From: Leptospira sp. WS4.C2
GTDB lineage: Bacteria > Spirochaetota > Leptospiria > Leptospirales > Leptospiraceae
Length of the DNA stretch: 64,000 nucleotides
Assembly: GCF_040833985.1 (NCBI RefSeq)
Contig: NZ_CP162139.1
Location: 620,001 to 684,000 of the forward strand
Direction: 5' to 3'
Shown: positions 1 to 7,600 of the stretch, in pieces
How the letters are laid out: every line of letters begins with the position of its first letter
Numbering within the stretch: the first letter of the stretch is position 1
Made by a program: the position numbers and the translations under genes
Notes under the pieces: model-generated
What the model was told of the DNA's origin: nothing
Database searches by the model: none
Seen by the model: only the letters and a program-made list of their open reading frames with translations

Positions 1-1
1 T

Positions 2-2494
2 CATTGCAAAGAAAAGGTAATTCTTAATTTTTCTGACTATCGTTTTGAAATTTTACACGTAGTTCCGAAAGAACCAGAGATATCTGATGGTTCCCAGTCC
101 TTCCAACCTTTTAAAATCCCAACGCAACCCATAACCAAACCAAATTCCTTCAAGGAAAGATCGGAAACAAAAGCAAAGCCATTTTGGGAACGAAAGGTAG
201 TTTTTGAAAGGGAACGAGAACCTGAAGTTCGGACATTCAAACCCAAACCCTTAAAACAAAGACTCTCCACTGGGAGAGGAAAGTCGCAAACATTCTCCTA
301 TGTGAAACTTGCGTTTACTATAACTTCGATTTGTTTATTTTTATTTATCCTTGGGTTTTCTTACTTTGTGGCGGGAGTACTTGCGACAAAAAAAGAAGTG
401 CCTATATACTTGGAGTCTCTTTCTAAAAATATTCCTACAAAAATTCTGGATCGTCATGGACAAATGGTGAGTGAAATTTTTCAAAAACGAACTTCCACCT
501 TACATTTACAAGACTATCCCGAAGATATGATTTCAATTCTTTTGAATATAGAAGATCAAAAGTTTTTCTTTCATGGTGGAATTGATTATTCCGCAATCCT
601 TCGTGCTTTTTTTAAAAATATCATCAACCTAAGTTATAAACAAGGGGCCTCTACCATCACACAACAGTTAGCAAGAATTATTTTGGATGATCGGCGCAAA
701 AGTTTGAACAGAAAGTGGAGAGAAGCACAACTCGCATTTGCTCTCGAATCGGTTTTAACAAAAGAACAAATTCTCGAAACTTATATGAATCATGTGTATT
801 TGGGACATGGTGCTTTTGGATTTGGGGAAGGAATTAAATTTTATTTTCAGAAAAATCCGATGGAATTGAGTAAAGAGGAAATGGTGCTATTAGCATCTCT
901 TCCTTCAGCTCCGAATAAATACTCTCCACTAAAAAACCCAGAAGATTCCTATACTCGAGTTCGCGCCATCTTACAAATGTTTCGGAATCGTGGCATCTAT
1001 CCTAATTTAGACCGGGATAAGTTTGTTAGTTTCTATCATAACCTTTCTACTCGTTCTCCCAACGAAACAGTTTTTGGATCAAGACAAGACATCGCTCCCT
1101 ATGTAACAGAACATGTTCGCGGAATTTTATCTTCATTAGAAGGAGATAAAAATATTTACGAAAGTGGTGGATATACTGTGGAAACCACCTTGGATCGTGG
1201 GGCACAGGAACTGATTGGTCCCATGGTTCGTGAGTATCTTTCGAAAACTAGGAAGTCTGGAAAAATTCAAAAAAAACGAATCCGATTGAAACCGGAGTCG
1301 CCCATGGATTTAGCATTTCGTCAAAAAATGGAAGAGGTAACCATCTTAAACGAAATGGTTTGGAATACTGACAGTTTGGATTCTGAAAAAGATACAAGCA
1401 CTGTCCAAGCAGCCATTGTCGGAATACAACCAAACACAGGTCAGGTGTTATTTATTCATGGGGGTGAGGAATTTAACTCACAAAACCAGTTCAATCGGGC
1501 CACACAGATGCGTAGGCAAACGGGAAGTTCCATCAAGGCAGTGTTATATGCCTCGGCAATCGATGCTGGTGTGATCCAAGCCGGAACAAGAATTCTAGAC
1601 GCTCCCTTGTACTACCGTGGTGGGGGAGGAAAGGAATGGGCTCCTGAAAACTTGGGTGGAAGTTTTGATGGAGAGATTTCCCTTCGTACAGCCCTTGTGA
1701 AATCAAAAAACACAGCAGCAGTCCAAGTTGCGGAGCGATTGGGAAGTGCTGGCATTGAACGTTATTTTACAAAGTATTTTTTCCCGAACGATGCTGAAAA
1801 GAAAGCTCGCTATCGAGGTGATTTGTCGTTGGCACTCGGAACCTTAGAGATCTCACCACTAGAGATGGCTTCTGCCTTTACAGGTTTTGTAAACCAGGGG
1901 ACAGTAAAACGTCCCTACCTCATCCAAAGGATTACAAATGCAAAGGGTGCAGTTCTCTATGAAGCAGGTGGGACAGACGAGTTTAAATTAAAATTACCAC
2001 CAGAGCGCCAAGTGATTCGACCTGATACTGCCGAGGTGATGGTATCTTTACTTAGAGATAGTGGTCGTGCGAGTGGTGTACGGAACGGTGGTTATGTGGG
2101 AGATCTCATTGGAAAAACAGGAACCACTAATGATTATAAAGATGCTTGGTTTGTGGGAGCAAGGCCTGATTTAGCTTTGGCTGTTTGGATTGGTTACGAC
2201 AATCCAAAATTTGGAATGGGTGGCAATGGTCTTGGTGGGGCAGTGGCAGCACCACTTTGGGGAGAGATAGTTTCTTCTATTGATAAAAAAAATATCATTC
2301 CCAAAATCCAATTTAGTCAACCGGTGTATGCAAAATCGCATAAAATTTGTTCCTTAACGGGAAAACAAGCATCCCCTACATGTCCTTTGACAAATGAACT
2401 CTATCTCTCCGATTATCCTCCTGAAGGTATATGTACAGATGATCATAAGTCAGTGCAATCAGAGAACAAAGATTTAATGAAAGGGTTGTATTAA
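2..2494 (+). CDS. Class A penicillin-binding protein (bifunctional transglycosylase/transpeptidase), 5' end outside the window
   Basis: This protein polymerises and cross-links peptidoglycan in the periplasm. Counting from the GTG at 302, one membrane helix lies at residues 3-27. A GT51 transglycosylase follows, with EDQKFFFHGG near 82 and GASTITQQLAR near 116. The transpeptidase has SSIK near 411, SKN near 467 and KTGT near 604, so both activities look intact. The reading frame is open without a stop or any ATG/GTG/TTG from base 2 to the GTG at 302, and no Shine-Dalgarno precedes that GTG. The true start is therefore probably upstream of the window. The extra 100 residues are Lys/Arg/Pro-rich and would form a cytoplasmic tail before the helix. 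The first visible residues, HCKEKV, could be half of a zinc ribbon, but this is a guess. The next gene starts immediately after the stop. Confidence 0.93.
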   Translation, partial: HCKEKVILNFSDYRFEILHVVPKEPEISDGSQSFQPFKIPTQPITKPNSFKERSETKAKPFWERKVVFEREREPEVRTFKPKPLKQRLSTGRGKSQTFSYVKLAFTITSICLFLFILGFSYFVAGVLATKKEVPIYLESLSKNIPTKILDRHGQMVSEIFQKRTSTLHLQDYPEDMISILLNIEDQKFFFHGGIDYSAILRAFFKNIINLSYKQGASTITQQLARIILDDRRKSLNRKWREAQLAFALESVLTKEQILETYMNHVYLGHGAFGFGEGIKFYFQKNPMELSKEEMVLLASLPSAPNKYSPLKNPEDSYTRVRAILQMFRNRGIYPNLDRDKFVSFYHNLSTRSPNETVFGSRQDIAPYVTEHVRGILSSLEGDKNIYESGGYTVETTLDRGAQELIGPMVREYLSKTRKSGKIQKKRIRLKPESPMDLAFRQKMEEVTILNEMVWNTDSLDSEKDTSTVQAAIVGIQPNTGQVLFIHGGEEFNSQNQFNRATQMRRQTGSSIKAVLYASAIDAGVIQAGTRILDAPLYYRGGGGKEWAPENLGGSFDGEISLRTALVKSKNTAAVQVAERLGSAGIERYFTKYFFPNDAEKKARYRGDLSLALGTLEISPLEMASAFTGFVNQGTVKRPYLIQRITNAKGAVLYEAGGTDEFKLKLPPERQVIRPDTAEVMVSLLRDSGRASGVRNGGYVGDLIGKTGTTNDYKDAWFVGARPDLALAVWIGYDNPKFGMGGNGLGGAVAAPLWGEIVSSIDKKNIIPKIQFSQPVYAKSHKICSLTGKQASPTCPLTNELYLSDYPPEGICTDDHKSVQSENKDLMKGLY

Positions 2495-3466
2495 TTGAAA
2501 ACAAATTTGAATCAACTCATTGGCTACGGAATCATATTACTCTCTTTTGTATTTACTCTTACTCTTTCTGCCAATTCCTATTACGAAGAAGGGTATGAAA
2601 TGGAACAGGTGAATACTCTATTTGCCATTCCCTTGTATGAAAAGGCATTAAGCCAAAAACCATCGGGAAAATTACAAAAGGCAGTAGTATCCAGACTTTT
2701 CTTTTTATATAAAAAACATGGAAAACTTTTGGATGCTTTGTTTTTGGGAAGTAAGTATCCTTCCCTGATACCCTCAAAAGAAAGAGGTTGGATTTGGGCT
2801 CATCTAACAGAGATTTATAAACCCATTGGAGTTTCGGAACTTTCAGCGACGTATGTATTGGCATCGAAGGCCACACCAGATAAATTTAGCGAACTTTCAG
2901 AACATCTGAAAATATCCAACTCACAAAAGTTATATGAATTTGCATCCATCCTTCTTTTGAAACGCAAACAATACAAAGTGATTTTATCGATTTTTGCAGA
3001 AAATCCTTCAATGGCCAAAACTCCATTGTTTATTGGAATTTCTGAATTTAAAATTGGAGCCGATTCCGGTAAGGAATTTTTGAAAACAATCCTTGGAGAA
3101 TCAGAAACGGAACGATCTGACCAAGAAAAATCAGATGTTCTGTATTTGATGGGGGTGTATTACCGCCAAACAACAGAATACGAACTCTCGGCTCGTTACT
3201 TTCGTATGAGTGGAAGTTTTGGATCCAAATCAAGAGCTGATTTAGAAACCACAAAATCTCTCGTTTTGAAAGGAAATACAAAAGAGATGTGTTCTACATT
3301 TAAATTTAGTCAGTCATCCACTGATGAAATCGAAACCCTTTTGCATTTTTATTGTTCTCCGACTACCAACAATTCCTGGAAACAGTATGAAAGAAGCATT
3401 CGCATTTTAGCAGAAAGAGAAGGAAATGAATTTTTAACATTACTCTTTCTGGGGACAAACCAATGA
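2495..3466 (+). CDS. Exported TPR-like protein of unknown function
   Basis: 323 residues starting with TTG directly after the penicillin-binding protein stop, so the two are almost certainly co-transcribed. A signal peptide is visible at residues 1-25, ending near LSANS. The rest is helical with TPR-like spacing: YEKALSQKP near 45, MGVYYRQTTEYELSARYFRMSG near 215. No catalytic motif is recognisable. TPR-like periplasmic proteins often scaffold cell-wall enzymes, and the position behind a PBP fits that, but this is inference. The last four bases overlap the start of the following gene (ATGA). Confidence 0.8.
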   Translation: MKTNLNQLIGYGIILLSFVFTLTLSANSYYEEGYEMEQVNTLFAIPLYEKALSQKPSGKLQKAVVSRLFFLYKKHGKLLDALFLGSKYPSLIPSKERGWIWAHLTEIYKPIGVSELSATYVLASKATPDKFSELSEHLKISNSQKLYEFASILLLKRKQYKVILSIFAENPSMAKTPLFIGISEFKIGADSGKEFLKTILGESETERSDQEKSDVLYLMGVYYRQTTEYELSARYFRMSGSFGSKSRADLETTKSLVLKGNTKEMCSTFKFSQSSTDEIETLLHFYCSPTTNNSWKQYERSIRILAEREGNEFLTLLFLGTNQ

Positions 3467-3921
3467 AACGCAAACGATTTGTTTATTCTGCTGCTCTGTG
3501 CTTTGTATTTATCACCTATCCGGCGTTAGCAAATTTTTTAGTCACACCAGAACAGAACTTACGATTGGAACTAGGTGGGTCTTCCCGAGACCAAATTCGT
3601 TTTTGTAAACAAAAACCCACCCATGTGTTTGGCCGTAATCCCATTGCACCGTCTGCCACTTGTCAGTTTCTACCAGAAACAGAAGTGAGTTTGGAACATT
3701 TTTTTGCCGAAGAGCTCACAGATACAGAAGAAACACAATGGGCCTTCTATGATGGCTCGGGCAAACAATTATTCCCTAGCATTACATGGGAAGGGCAAGA
3801 GACACTTCATTTGGTATCGGTTGTGCGCTCCAAACGAGGTCATTTTGGAGTCCAGTTGCAAAGGAAAAAAGACGGGGCGTATTATTTCTATCGAACAAAG
3901 ATGTTGCACTGGGTGATGTAG
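3463..3921 (+). CDS. Small exported protein of unknown function
   Basis: 152 residues with a signal peptide (basic KRKR start, hydrophobic core, ALA-N cleavage near residue 23). The mature part is short and probably beta-rich, with two Cys (in RFCKQK and ATCQF) that could form a disulfide. No family was recognised. The ATG overlaps the stop of the TPR-like gene, placing it third in an operon led by the penicillin-binding protein. An envelope role is inferred only from that context. Confidence 0.72.
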   Translation: MKRKRFVYSAALCFVFITYPALANFLVTPEQNLRLELGGSSRDQIRFCKQKPTHVFGRNPIAPSATCQFLPETEVSLEHFFAEELTDTEETQWAFYDGSGKQLFPSITWEGQETLHLVSVVRSKRGHFGVQLQRKKDGAYYFYRTKMLHWVM

Positions 3922-4011
3922 GTGTGTGTTGCAGTCGCTAAGTGCTTCTATTCTAATCCGTCAATTAGATGTTAGTTGGGTAGGGGGCGGACTAAGTTTG
4001 GAAGTGGTCCT

Positions 4012-4026
4012 GTTCGCCCACCCTTC
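4012..4026 (+). repeat. 15-bp direct repeat, left copy
   Basis: GTTCGCCCACCCTTC, identical to bases 5017-5031. Just upstream are TGTTAGTTGGG (3970-3980) and ACTAAGTTTGG (3991-4001). These recur beside the tRNA-Tyr 3' end at 5151-5161 (identical) and 5184-5194 (10 of 11). Together they bracket about 1 kb holding the toxin-antitoxin genes. Confidence 0.7.
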
Positions 4027-4058
4027 GCATTAGAGTGAAAAAATTTCGCAAATAGATA

Positions 4059-4076
4059 GTTATGCGAAATCGTAAG
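4059..4076 (+). repeat. Left 18-bp inverted repeat flanking the toxin-antitoxin pair
   Basis: GTTATGCGAAATCGTAAG. It matches the reverse complement of bases 4773-4790 at 16 of 18 positions. The two copies face each other across the toxin and antitoxin genes with about 700 bp between them. Confidence 0.75.
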
Positions 4077-4141
4077 AAGGTATGCTTCAGGACATGGGTA
4101 ACACTTCTATAAAAATAGATAAAAATGCAGTTCAAAAATCA

Positions 4142-4169
4142 TTGACAGAAGGCACACATTGTCATCAAA
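4142..4169 (+). promoter_or_regulatory. Candidate promoter of the toxin-antitoxin operon
   Basis: A perfect TTGACA (4142-4147), a 17-bp spacer, then TCAAAT (4164-4169, 4 of 6 to TATAAT). A transcript would begin about 4176, only a few bases before the GTG at 4179, so the toxin message may be leaderless or nearly so. No Shine-Dalgarno precedes that GTG. Confidence 0.5.
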
Positions 4170-4178
4170 TATCCATGA

Positions 4179-4472
4179 GTGAAAAATTATCGTTGGGATC
4201 TTCAAAAAGACGAAATTTTAAGGATAGAACGTGGTATTTCTTTTGAATTAATTCTTTTTCAAATCGAAAATGGATTTATCTTAGATATCATCAAACATCC
4301 AAATGAAGAAAAGTATCCTAACCAATCGATTTTCATTATTGAAATTGAAAGTTATGCCTACTTAGTGCCTTTTATAGAGAACAAGAACGAAATTTTCTTA
4401 AAAACTATTATACCTAGTAGAAAAGCTACACGCAATTATCTTTTGAAGGAAGGAACTGACAATGAAGACTAA
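4179..4472 (+). CDS. BrnT-like toxin of a type II toxin-antitoxin pair
   Basis: 97 residues. The start YRWDLQKDEILRIERGISFE matches the BrnT pattern (aromatic-x-W-D-x2-K ... G-[VI]-S-F-E), and the end TIIPSRKATRNYL resembles the conserved R-x-AT region of that family. BrnT proteins are RelE-fold ribonucleases that stop translation; activity here is inferred from family resemblance. The GTG start gives the family-like N-terminus. The gene overlaps the next by 11 bases, with toxin before antitoxin, the usual brnTA order. Codon use is AT-richer than in neighbouring core genes, which suggests acquisition. Confidence 0.72.
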   Translation: MKNYRWDLQKDEILRIERGISFELILFQIENGFILDIIKHPNEEKYPNQSIFIIEIESYAYLVPFIENKNEIFLKTIIPSRKATRNYLLKEGTDNED

Positions 4473-4764
4473 AATAGTAAAAAATACGAAAGAACATTCA
4501 TCACTTTCTAAAGAAGAAAAAGACATTCTCAGTTCTTATGAGGCAGGTGAATGGAAATCGATTGGATTAAATAGTAAATTAATTAGCAAATACCAAAAAG
4601 CTGCTTCTGCGACACTCGCAAAGAATAAAAGGATAAATATTCGTCTTAATCAATTAGATTTGCAATCGATACAAAAGAAAGCTTTTGAAGAAGGATTACC
4701 TTATCAAACATTTATTTCTAGCTTACTTCATAAATTTGTCACTGGAAAATTAGTAGAAAAATAA
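4462..4764 (+). CDS. BrnA/ribbon-helix-helix-like antitoxin
   Basis: 100 residues, ATG preceded by AAGGAA at good spacing inside the toxin gene. The C-terminal half (INIRLNQLDLQSIQKKA, then GLPYQTFISSLLHKFVTG) reads like a ribbon-helix-helix DNA-binding domain: a beta strand with alternating basic residues followed by two helices. The N-terminal half is charged and probably binds the toxin. Family knowledge says such antitoxins bind the toxin and repress their own promoter. It is translationally coupled to the toxin, and the unit ends nine bases before the right inverted repeat. Confidence 0.72.
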   Translation: MKTKIVKNTKEHSSLSKEEKDILSSYEAGEWKSIGLNSKLISKYQKAASATLAKNKRINIRLNQLDLQSIQKKAFEEGLPYQTFISSLLHKFVTGKLVEK

Positions 4765-4772
4765 TTTAGTAA

Positions 4773-4790
4773 CCTACGACTTCGCATAAC
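4773..4790 (-). repeat. Right 18-bp inverted repeat flanking the toxin-antitoxin pair
   Basis: CCTACGACTTCGCATAAC on the plus strand, partner of 4059-4076. It sits nine bases after the antitoxin stop. Directly downstream, AGCGAGG and CCTCGCT can pair across a loop of about 25 bases, so this end can also fold into a larger hairpin. Confidence 0.75.
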
Positions 4791-5016
4791 AGCGAGGAAA
4801 CACTTCGCTTCGGCACTACGGCCTCGCTTGGGCTAGGCTAAATACGCCTTTTGGTACTTTCTTGTTACATACGCTATTTGGTCAGTCCATTACTTCTCGT
4901 TCGAATTTAATGTTTGGGTTTTTTGATCAATCTGTACTTTGATGGAAGTATCCTTTGTTGAAACGAATCATTGTATCAAAATTTCATATCTTGATTCATT
5001 ACAATTAAACGTAAAG

Positions 5017-5031
5017 GTTCGCCCACCCTTC
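5017..5031 (+). repeat. 15-bp direct repeat, right copy
   Basis: GTTCGCCCACCCTTC, identical to 4012-4026 and 1,005 bp away. It opens the GC-richer block that runs up to the tRNA genes. Confidence 0.7.
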
Positions 5032-5077
5032 ACTCCGCCATCCTGGCTTCGCTCGCTCGGGCCCGTCACCGCTCGCT

Positions 5078-5097
5078 TTTCCGCATCCATGCGGAAA
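5078..5097. repeat. Perfect short hairpin in GC-rich block
   Basis: TTTCCGCAT, two-base loop CC, ATGCGGAAA. The nine-base arms match perfectly. It has no T-tract on either side, so it is not a standard terminator. Confidence 0.6.
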
Positions 5098-5191
5098 CTT
5101 CTCCCTATTGGTCGAAGTCGCTCGGGTTCTATTCGAATCCTTCGGTTTGTTGTTAGTTGGGAGTTTTGTTCCTTTTTATAGAAACTTAGTT

Positions 5192-5279
<88 letters not shown>

Positions 5280-5287
5280 GTGCATGA

Positions 5288-5359
5288 AGCCGCCTGAGGG
5301 ATTTGAACCTCCGACCGGCTGTTTACAAAACAGCTGCTCTACCACTGAGCTAAGGCGGC
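5288..5359 (-). tRNA. tRNA-Thr (anticodon TGT)
   Basis: On the minus strand the acceptor GCCGCCT pairs with AGGCGGC. The D arm contains AGCTCAGTGGTAGAGC, the anticodon arm is GCTGT-TTTGTAA-ACAGC with anticodon TGT, and the T arm is GGAGG-TTCAAAT-CCCTC with one weak pair. CCA is not encoded. A TTGACC on the minus strand upstream (about 5390) could be the -35 of a promoter serving both tRNAs, but no good -10 follows. Confidence 0.96.
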
Positions 5360-5443
5360 ATGCATTTCCAATTTTTGTGAAAAGCCGTTAAGGTCAAATA
5401 AAAATTCTTTGAGCGGAGGTGGATTCTTTCAGAATGACAGGAG

Positions 5444-5833
5444 ATGGCACTGTTTTTAGTCAATTCTCTGATGACGATCTCTATAATTGGATTTTATTCG
5501 GGTTATTTTTTTCGGAAGACGGACCAAAACCGGCATAGACTCTTCAATACCATCGGGATTTTGGCAAATTTATCTGCCGCAGTCTATTTACTCGGCATAA
5601 AATATTTGTTAGGTGGGATTTCGGAACACCAAATTTATCCAACAGCCCCGGAAATCATCATTCATATCCATCGTTTTTTTGCAGCCATAGCCCTCGTTCT
5701 TATGTTATGTATGGGTTATTTGGGATGGAAAAGAAAACGAAACCTACACGTAAAATTGCATTACATCTTTTTGCCATTGTACACGATTGTTTATATCTCC
5801 GGTCTGTTTTTATTTCAATCAAAACCGCTTTAA
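5444..5833 (+). CDS. Small membrane protein, DUF420-like
   Basis: 129 residues with four predicted membrane helices (about 5-22, 36-56, 68-92 and 103-123). His residues lie near the helices (HIHRFF, HVKLHY), a pattern seen in DUF420/YozB-type membrane proteins, some of which accompany respiratory oxidases. The family match is by eye and tentative, and no haem ligation is claimed. GGAG lies directly before the ATG, too close for an ideal ribosome site, so the start could be the Met at codon 10. The gene ends just before the transketolase start and probably shares its transcript. Confidence 0.6.
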   Translation: MALFLVNSLMTISIIGFYSGYFFRKTDQNRHRLFNTIGILANLSAAVYLLGIKYLLGGISEHQIYPTAPEIIIHIHRFFAAIALVLMLCMGYLGWKRKRNLHVKLHYIFLPLYTIVYISGLFLFQSKPL

Positions 5834-5842
5834 GGAATGTTC

Positions 5843-6655
5843 ATGGAAAAAATTGAAGTCGCAAAAAAATTTGCAAAAGATATCCGAATCCAAGTGATCA
5901 AAATGGTAACGGCTGCCAACTCTGGTCACCCGGGTGGTCCTCTTGGACTTGCTGATATTTACGCGGCACTTTATACTTCTATTTTGAATCATGATCCAAA
6001 AAATCCTGAATGGCCAGAAAGAGACCGACTCATTCTTTCTAATGGTCACGTCTGTGCGGTTCGTTATGCTTCCATGGGACTTTCAGGATATTTCCCCGTA
6101 GAAGATTTACTTACATTTAGAAATATCAATTCTTATCTCCAAGGCCACCCTTCCACTCGTTATATGAAGGGAATCGAATCTAGTTCTGGATCTCTCGGAC
6201 AAGGTTTATCTGTTTCTGTTGGTTTGGCTCTCGGTGCGAGACTCAAAAAAGAGACATATAAAATTTATACATGCATCTCTGATGGGGAATGCGGTGAAGG
6301 AATGACTTGGGAAGCCGCTCAATCCGCAGTCCACTTCAAAACTGATAACCTAATCGCTTTTATGGATCGTAACTACATCCAAATCGATGGTAACACAGAG
6401 GAAGTAATGAAGTTAGAACCATTGGATAAAAAATTTGAGATGTTTGGTTGGAATGTAATCAATGCAGACGGACATAATATGGAAGATATCTTTGCTGCAT
6501 TCGCAAAAGCAAAACAACATACTGGTGGACCAACACTCATTGTGTTTAGAACTATTTTAGGAAAAGGTGTTTCCTATATGGAAAACAATCCTAAGTGGCA
6601 TGGAACTCCTCCGAACAAAGAACAAGAAGCACAAGCACTTGCAGAATTAGCATAA
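5843..6655 (+). CDS. Transketolase, N-terminal (thiamine diphosphate-binding) subunit
   Basis: 270 residues covering only the pyrophosphate-binding domain. It has [10 protein letters not shown] near 25, [18 protein letters not shown] near 113, and the thiamine-diphosphate motif SDGECGEG...[10 protein letters not shown] near 146-175. Single-chain transketolases have about 650 residues; split enzymes place the pyrimidine-binding and C-terminal domains in a second gene. The frame ends cleanly with TAA and no partner follows, so the C-terminal subunit must be elsewhere. The second ATG (5843) is preferred because AAGGAA lies five bases upstream, while the ATG at 5837 overlaps that site. It acts in the non-oxidative pentose phosphate pathway. 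Confidence 0.92.
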   Translation: MEKIEVAKKFAKDIRIQVIKMVTAANSGHPGGPLGLADIYAALYTSILNHDPKNPEWPERDRLILSNGHVCAVRYASMGLSGYFPVEDLLTFRNINSYLQGHPSTRYMKGIESSSGSLGQGLSVSVGLALGARLKKETYKIYTCISDGECGEGMTWEAAQSAVHFKTDNLIAFMDRNYIQIDGNTEEVMKLEPLDKKFEMFGWNVINADGHNMEDIFAAFAKAKQHTGGPTLIVFRTILGKGVSYMENNPKWHGTPPNKEQEAQALAELA

Positions 6656-6703
6656 ACTTTCAGATTCGATTGACATTTTTGATTTTATAAAGATAGTTTT
6701 TGT

Positions 6704-7597
6704 ATGGGACAAACTTCTTTTCCTGATTTTTATCCTGACGATATCACTCGTCTTTTGTATGATTGGGAAGTTGCTCCCCCTGAAAAAAAACGTTTTTTAT
6801 TAAAACTCATCGCTTCTCGCATTCCATGGCAGATCCAATTAGAATCTGCTCTGGAAGAAGTAAAAGATCCTTATCTTCGAGTGCAGGCTCGCAATTTAAA
6901 ATCCGAAATTACTCGTCATAGGCTTCGTCACTCTTTCTTCAAACTGACGTTACGCGGCAATACAAATCATTATAAAGATTTGGAAGAGATGGCGGTGCAG
7001 TTGTCCAGTATTGGTTTTCCTGATCAAAACTATGCCGAGATCAAACATGAATTGGATCGTATGGCACTTCGTGTCTCTGAATTGTATGATGACCATTCCG
7101 GTTATTTAACCGATGAACTAAAGGTTCAAATTCTTTGTCAGGTTTTATTCCAAGAAGAAGGTTTTGTTGGAAATATTCAAAATTATAATGATCCCGGTAA
7201 TTCGTATTTATTTCAGGTAATCAAAAGTAGGTTGGGAATTCCGATTTCTCTTTCCGTAGTCTATTTGTTAGTTGGTCAGAGGTTAGGTCTCCCGCTCTAT
7301 GGAACTAATTTACCACTCCATTTTCTTTTGCAATATGAGTCGGAAGGATACTTTACCTATATTGATCCATTCCATGGTGGCGTTTTGTTAGACAAGTTTA
7401 CTTGTGAAAAGTTTTTAGAAGCAAACGGATATACCAATTCACCAAAATATTTCACAAAAGCATCTACGCTTTCTATGATCAAACGTATGTGTCGGAATCT
7501 AATCCATATTTACAGAGACAACCAAACAAAAGAAATGGAAAATATCATTAAGGACCACCTGCAGATTTTAGAAAGCAGGTCCACACACGTGGAATAA
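6704..7597 (+). CDS. SirB1/transglutaminase-like family protein
   Basis: 297 residues. The central block NSYLFQVIKSRLGIPISLSV, then LVGQRLGLPLYGTNLPLHFLLQY and YIDPFHGG, is the signature of the SirB1 N-terminal (transglutaminase-like) family. The usual catalytic Cys of true transglutaminases is not evident at the NSYLF position. The N-terminal 100 residues are helical. The role of SirB1-type proteins is poorly defined, so no activity is assigned. It starts 48 bases after the transketolase and ends three bases before the prenyl synthase gene. Confidence 0.75.
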   Translation: MGQTSFPDFYPDDITRLLYDWEVAPPEKKRFLLKLIASRIPWQIQLESALEEVKDPYLRVQARNLKSEITRHRLRHSFFKLTLRGNTNHYKDLEEMAVQLSSIGFPDQNYAEIKHELDRMALRVSELYDDHSGYLTDELKVQILCQVLFQEEGFVGNIQNYNDPGNSYLFQVIKSRLGIPISLSVVYLLVGQRLGLPLYGTNLPLHFLLQYESEGYFTYIDPFHGGVLLDKFTCEKFLEANGYTNSPKYFTKASTLSMIKRMCRNLIHIYRDNQTKEMENIIKDHLQILESRSTHVE

Positions 7598-7600
7598 CGA

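Larger units (their letters stand above)
4765..5191. other. Gene-free repeat-rich stretch beside tRNA-Tyr
   Basis: About 430 bases without a credible gene. It holds the right inverted repeat, a 15-bp direct repeat (5017-5031), and a distinctly GC-richer block (about 5020-5145) with repeated GCTTCGCTCGCTCGG-like motifs. A perfect hairpin lies at 5078-5097. The segment ends in TGTTAGTTGGG and ACTTAGTTTGG next to the tRNA. Open frames here have no family features, no ribosome-binding site and skewed composition. It reads as remnant mobile or intergenic repeat DNA. Confidence 0.7.

Noticed and set aside
37..270. Minus-strand 77-codon frame at the window edge
   Set aside because: Opposite to the coherent N-terminal extension of the penicillin-binding protein and without a ribosome site.
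4939..5181. 80-codon open frame in the repeat-rich stretch
   Set aside because: No ribosome site, low-complexity Arg/Ser content from GC-rich repeats, and no family resemblance.
5843..6703. Transketolase as a frameshifted or truncated pseudogene
   Set aside because: The domain ends at its natural boundary with a clean stop, and nothing resembling the C-terminal half follows in any frame, so it is a split-type subunit.
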